Positions 61,335 through 64,000 of a stretch of DNA of 64,000 nucleotides are shown piece by piece (the first letter of the stretch is position 1; every line of letters begins with the position of its first letter). The notes beneath the pieces were generated by a model. That model had not been told where the DNA came from. It did not search any database and was given only the letters and a program-made list of their open reading frames with translations. This DNA is from Lingula anatina. Taxonomy: Eukaryota > Brachiopoda > Lingulata > Lingulida > Lingulidae. The position numbers and the translations under genes were made by a program. The DNA lies in NCBI RefSeq assembly GCF_001039355.2, contig NW_019776032.1, positions 62,001 through 126,000 on the forward strand. The letters run 5' to 3'.

Positions 61335-61551
61335 GCCCCCTTTACACTGGACGGCGTGCTTTCTGCGTCCTGTAGTAAGGCACCGTTTGAAAGTTAAAAA
61401 AAAATACTTAACGTGCCGACAAGTGGCTGATTATTAAACACTTATTTTGCAACCAAAGCGATGCTTGTGCCTCCTTTCTAGGACCACAGCGATGCCAGTT
61501 TTTATGGTCGCACAAAGGACGCAGAAAGGACGCCGTCCAGTGTAAAGGGGG
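61335..61551. mobile_element. MITE, CCCCCTTTACACTGGACGGC termini
   Basis: About 21-bp near-perfect inverted ends with a 217-bp total length. This is the best preserved of the three copies; the others are in the introns of the two peptide genes. Confidence 0.88.
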
Positions 61552-62179
61552 TTTTACCGAATCAGCTAGGGGTAAAGATAATTACCCCCTGACAGTACAT
61601 TAGTTTTACTAGGCGTAGCAGACATTTATTTCAATTTATTAAACATTTTAGCCCTACGGCTCATCAGAACATAAAATAGTGACAATATAAAGTTATATCT
61701 AATCAACTACCATTTGTTGTGAACCGTCTAAAATGACTTTAACTTTAATTTATAACTGTACTGAATTTCAGTGTATCAATTTCCATTAACGAATTAACTA
61801 ATCTATGGGCTCCGACATGACTTCAGATTCGACTCAGTCTTTCACTTTACGTGCACAGAGAAGCAGAACAGAACAACCTCACATCTTCAGTCTCAGATCA
61901 AAAGTGTCTTTGTTATGTACAACTATACAGTCTTCAACATGCAAGTTATAGGTATATACAGATTATCTACAGGGAATCTATGCGTACATGTGGCTGCTAC
62001 TAATTTACATACTAATCGTTGTGCAATATTAACAGGTGATATGCATCTGTCTCAAGCATAGACCTACCTATGGGCTACAGAAAATAATATTTATGTATAC
62101 AGGACAGACGCAAATTAGATAATAACATGTTGATTAACTATGACTACACAATGTGGATTTATGCAGTCTTCCACACGTT

Positions 62180-62210
62180 ACTACAACAACTACTACTGAT
62201 ACAAACAATA

Positions 62211-62245
<35 letters not shown>

Positions 62246-63318
62246 TCATCAGATTGACATTAATCTTAGTTCCGATGCACATTTCAGGTATTTTCCTAAA
62301 TTGTTTCATTGCGACACATTATTAAGTGATAGTAATTTAATCAATTTAAAAACACATGGCTTTGTATAATAAATTTTCTTTATATATTTCTGCCTAATCG
62401 TGTTGTAGTGAGGGCATTTAAGGATAAAATGAAATTCATCCTCTACATCGTTTAAATTGCAAACTTACAGATTCTTAATTTCTTATTTGTGTCTGTGTAT
62501 CGGCCAGTCTCTACAGCTAGATTATGTGATGAAAGCCTAAATTTTGCGATAAATTCCTTAATTTTCTGTGAAATTGGCTTATTGGTAAAATTGCACTGTG
62601 AAATTATCAACAAGGTGATGATACAGAAGCATTTTACTCGCTGTAAATATTTCTCCTGTCAGTACTTGTCTAAAATGATCCTTCAATCTTTGTTCTATCA
62701 AGGACAGCATACAAACATCCGACATGTTTTCATAAAAAGTAAATGACAGACCCATTAATTCAAGGTCATTCCGTATACAATTTATCCACTCAAAATTATT
62801 GTTAAGGATATCTTTATAGCATGTTTGTATAATACAGTTTTTTGAAGAGCGGATTTTCAGCCAATATTTAAAAACCCTTAGTTATCTTCCTAAAATAAGT
62901 GGATATCGCCCGGTTTGATAATATACTAAGTTATTACTAGTGCTTCTTTTAACACCCAGCATTCTTTTCAAAAAATCGGTATCTACCTTTCTTATATCCT
63001 TTGCCTTATTGGATATCCATATTTCTGATGCATAAATTAAAATACTACCAACGTACGTATCAAATACTGCACACCTGGTGGACACATTAAAGTTATGGTT
63101 TTTTCACATGCTGCTAATAGCAAATAATGCTTTTTACCCTGTTCTGCTATATGTTTTTGGGTTTGACAAAACTTACCATTAAAATTAAAAAGTTATCCGA
63201 GACAACTAAACTGATTCACCCTTTCTAAGACAACGCCGTTATATGTCCATTTGTCTTCAGTCCTTAACTTACCCCCATTTTTAAAGACCATTGTTTTTGT
63301 TTAAGCTGGTAAGTTTAA
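62180..63318 (-). pseudogene. 5'-truncated LINE, reverse transcriptase C-terminal part
   Basis: Minus-strand frames in order: FKNGGKLRTEDKWTYNGVVL, FDTYVGSILIYASEIW, DFLKRMLGVKRSTSN, GRYPLILGR, then RVFKYWLKIR and, nearer the 3' end, DVEDEFHFILKCPHYN and GKYLKCASELR. This is the usual order at the end of non-LTR retrotransposon polyproteins. Stops and frameshifts interrupt it. A 3' UTR with a (TTA)n run (62207-62245) follows to about 61626, where TTTAATAAATTGAAATAAA ends the copy. It is dead and sits inside the nested insertion above. Confidence 0.85.
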
Positions 63319-63376
63319 TAGCAATTTAGTGAGACTCCTCAGGGAGATAGATAGATCCAAATATCTCTGGGAATGG

Positions 63377-63503
63377 AAATAGTGTATATCTGCAATTACA
63401 AGCGATAGACCTGGTGCCGTACAAACGCGTTTGATTCCTTATGATGCCCAAGTATGTAGATATACATGTATATTCTAAACTGAACCAGGAAATTAATTTT
63501 TTT
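63377..63503. repeat. Fragment of duplicated unit C
   Basis: TATATCTGCAATTACAAGCG and the following bases match 47041-47090 and 54721-54770. The match fades by about 63440. Confidence 0.75.
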
Positions 63504-63899
63504 TCATTCAGGTTCATTTTGATCTGTTGTCCCTGCAAGCATATTGTTGTCATCGTCTGTTGGTTTTTCAATACTTTTACCACTTGTCGAACTTTTCCCC
63601 TGGTCAATTAAATAACGACTGAAATTGCTATCCTCTTTTATTGCCTTAATGCAATCCTTAAATCGAAGATCTTCGAATTTCTTCAAGAGCTTAAAAACAT
63701 CTCCTCCATACGCAAGAAGTACAGTTTTTTCTATAGTTCCTTCTGTAGTGGCACCGGGGGTAAGTTGTCCCCATTCCATCTTTCCTCTTAACTCGACATA
63801 CCTGTTACCGGTACTCAGTAGCTTGCACAGCTTTTCAATTGTTGCTTTTTCCAACGTCAGCGGTTTCTTTTCCAGCGTGGATGACTGTTCATGGAATGA
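63504..63899 (-). CDS. Terminal exon of an unrecognised gene
   Basis: A TTTTATTATTAACATACCAACAG acceptor (AG at 63901-63900) precedes a 396-nt open exon ending in TAA at 63504; the rest of the gene would lie to the right of the window. The composition is clearly coding-like: mixed charged helical segments (ATIEKLCKLLSTGNRYVELR, GGDVFKLLKKFEDLRFKDCI) and an acidic Ser/Thr tail (KPTDDDNNMLAG). The pattern G-D-x-x-K-L-L-K-K-F-E-D-L-x-x-K-D is faintly like the last helices of death-fold domains, but I cannot assign a family. The frame is also open upstream of the acceptor to 63998, so the exon start is uncertain. Confidence 0.5.
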   Translation of the reverse strand, partial: SFHEQSSTLEKKPLTLEKATIEKLCKLLSTGNRYVELRGKMEWGQLTPGATTEGTIEKTVLLAYGGDVFKLLKKFEDLRFKDCIKAIKEDSNFSRYLIDQGKSSTSGKSIEKPTDDDNNMLAGTTDQNEPE

Positions 63900-64000
63900 C
63901 TGTTGGTATGTTAATAATAAAATGTGAAAATTATTCATTATGAAAGAGACGGTTGCAACACAATCCATCATCAGGTAATATTCTATAACTATAAACAAAT

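Larger units (their letters stand above)
61254..63372. mobile_element. Composite nested insertion
   Basis: The outer element is a relative of 43386-43617 in three pieces: 61254-61334, 61552-61625 and about 63319-63372. The first gap holds a MITE (61335-61551) and the second a LINE fragment (about 61626-63318). Read together, the outer pieces are collinear with the 43.4-kb copy. Confidence 0.78.

Noticed and set aside
62207-62245. (TTA)n run as the 3' end of the LINE
   Set aside because: The insertion boundary, judged from the interrupted outer element, lies further on at about 61626, so the run is within the 3' UTR.
1-64000. tRNA, rRNA or CRISPR features
   Set aside because: No cloverleaf with proper A and B boxes, no rRNA-like segments and no regularly spaced short direct repeats with unique spacers were seen.

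Overview
The window is AT-rich animal (metazoan) DNA: long introns, GT-AG exons, simple-sequence runs and a dense layer of small inverted-repeat transposons, LINE relics, a Tc1-like transposase relic and a TRIM/NHL-type relic. No bacterial features (operons, Shine-Dalgarno sites, CRISPR) are seen. The repeat content resembles marine invertebrates (mollusc, echinoderm, hemichordate or amphioxus type), but I cannot name the organism from sequence alone. Nearly all short open frames are chance or repeat-derived. Genes were built by hand from splice sites and reading-frame phase.

Layout. 1-16.6 kb is gene-poor: a possible LINE tail, a decayed Tc1/mariner transposase (about 8.2-9.3 kb), several MITEs (non-autonomous inverted-repeat transposons), and an apparent assembly artefact in which about 537 bp is repeated on both sides of a single N (15,142-16,216). 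17.6-18.3 kb holds a frameshifted NHL-repeat relic. 19.4 kb holds a MITE nested in another MITE.

22.5-28.7 kb (minus strand) is the clearest gene: eight phase-consistent exons encoding a cation diffusion facilitator of the Mn-type (DxxxD in TM2 and TM5), 456 aa, with a poly(A) signal after the stop. Further upstream on the same strand, exons at 36.4-37.0, 37.5-37.7 and 38.3-38.5 kb, plus a five-codon ATG exon at 45.3 kb, form a phase-consistent chain. This could add a disordered N-terminal region of about 320 residues carrying three TQT motifs. Introns hold minisatellites and MITEs. A 558-bp N gap (45,553-46,110) lies just upstream of the putative 5' end.

46.8-61 kb is a tandem segmental duplication: copy A (about 46.78-51.63 kb), copy B (about 54.67-59.60 kb) and a shattered copy C (from 59.82 kb). 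A and B each hold, on the minus strand, a two-exon gene for a 60-residue secreted precursor: signal peptide, acidic/basic propeptide ending in a basic site, then a short two-cysteine C-terminal peptide. A diverged third terminal exon with the same phase and propeptide motif lies on the plus strand at 53.07-53.18 kb. Differences between A and B pile up as amino-acid changes in the C-terminal peptide while cysteines, prolines and processing sites stay fixed. This small, fast-changing secreted-peptide family is the most interesting system in the window; I do not recognise it as a described family. Because A and B are alignable, several transposon insertions are visible as filled/empty site pairs. 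A decayed LINE truncates copy A, and nested insertions (MITE, LINE) break up copy C. A terminal exon of an unrecognised minus-strand gene lies at the right edge (63.5-63.9 kb).
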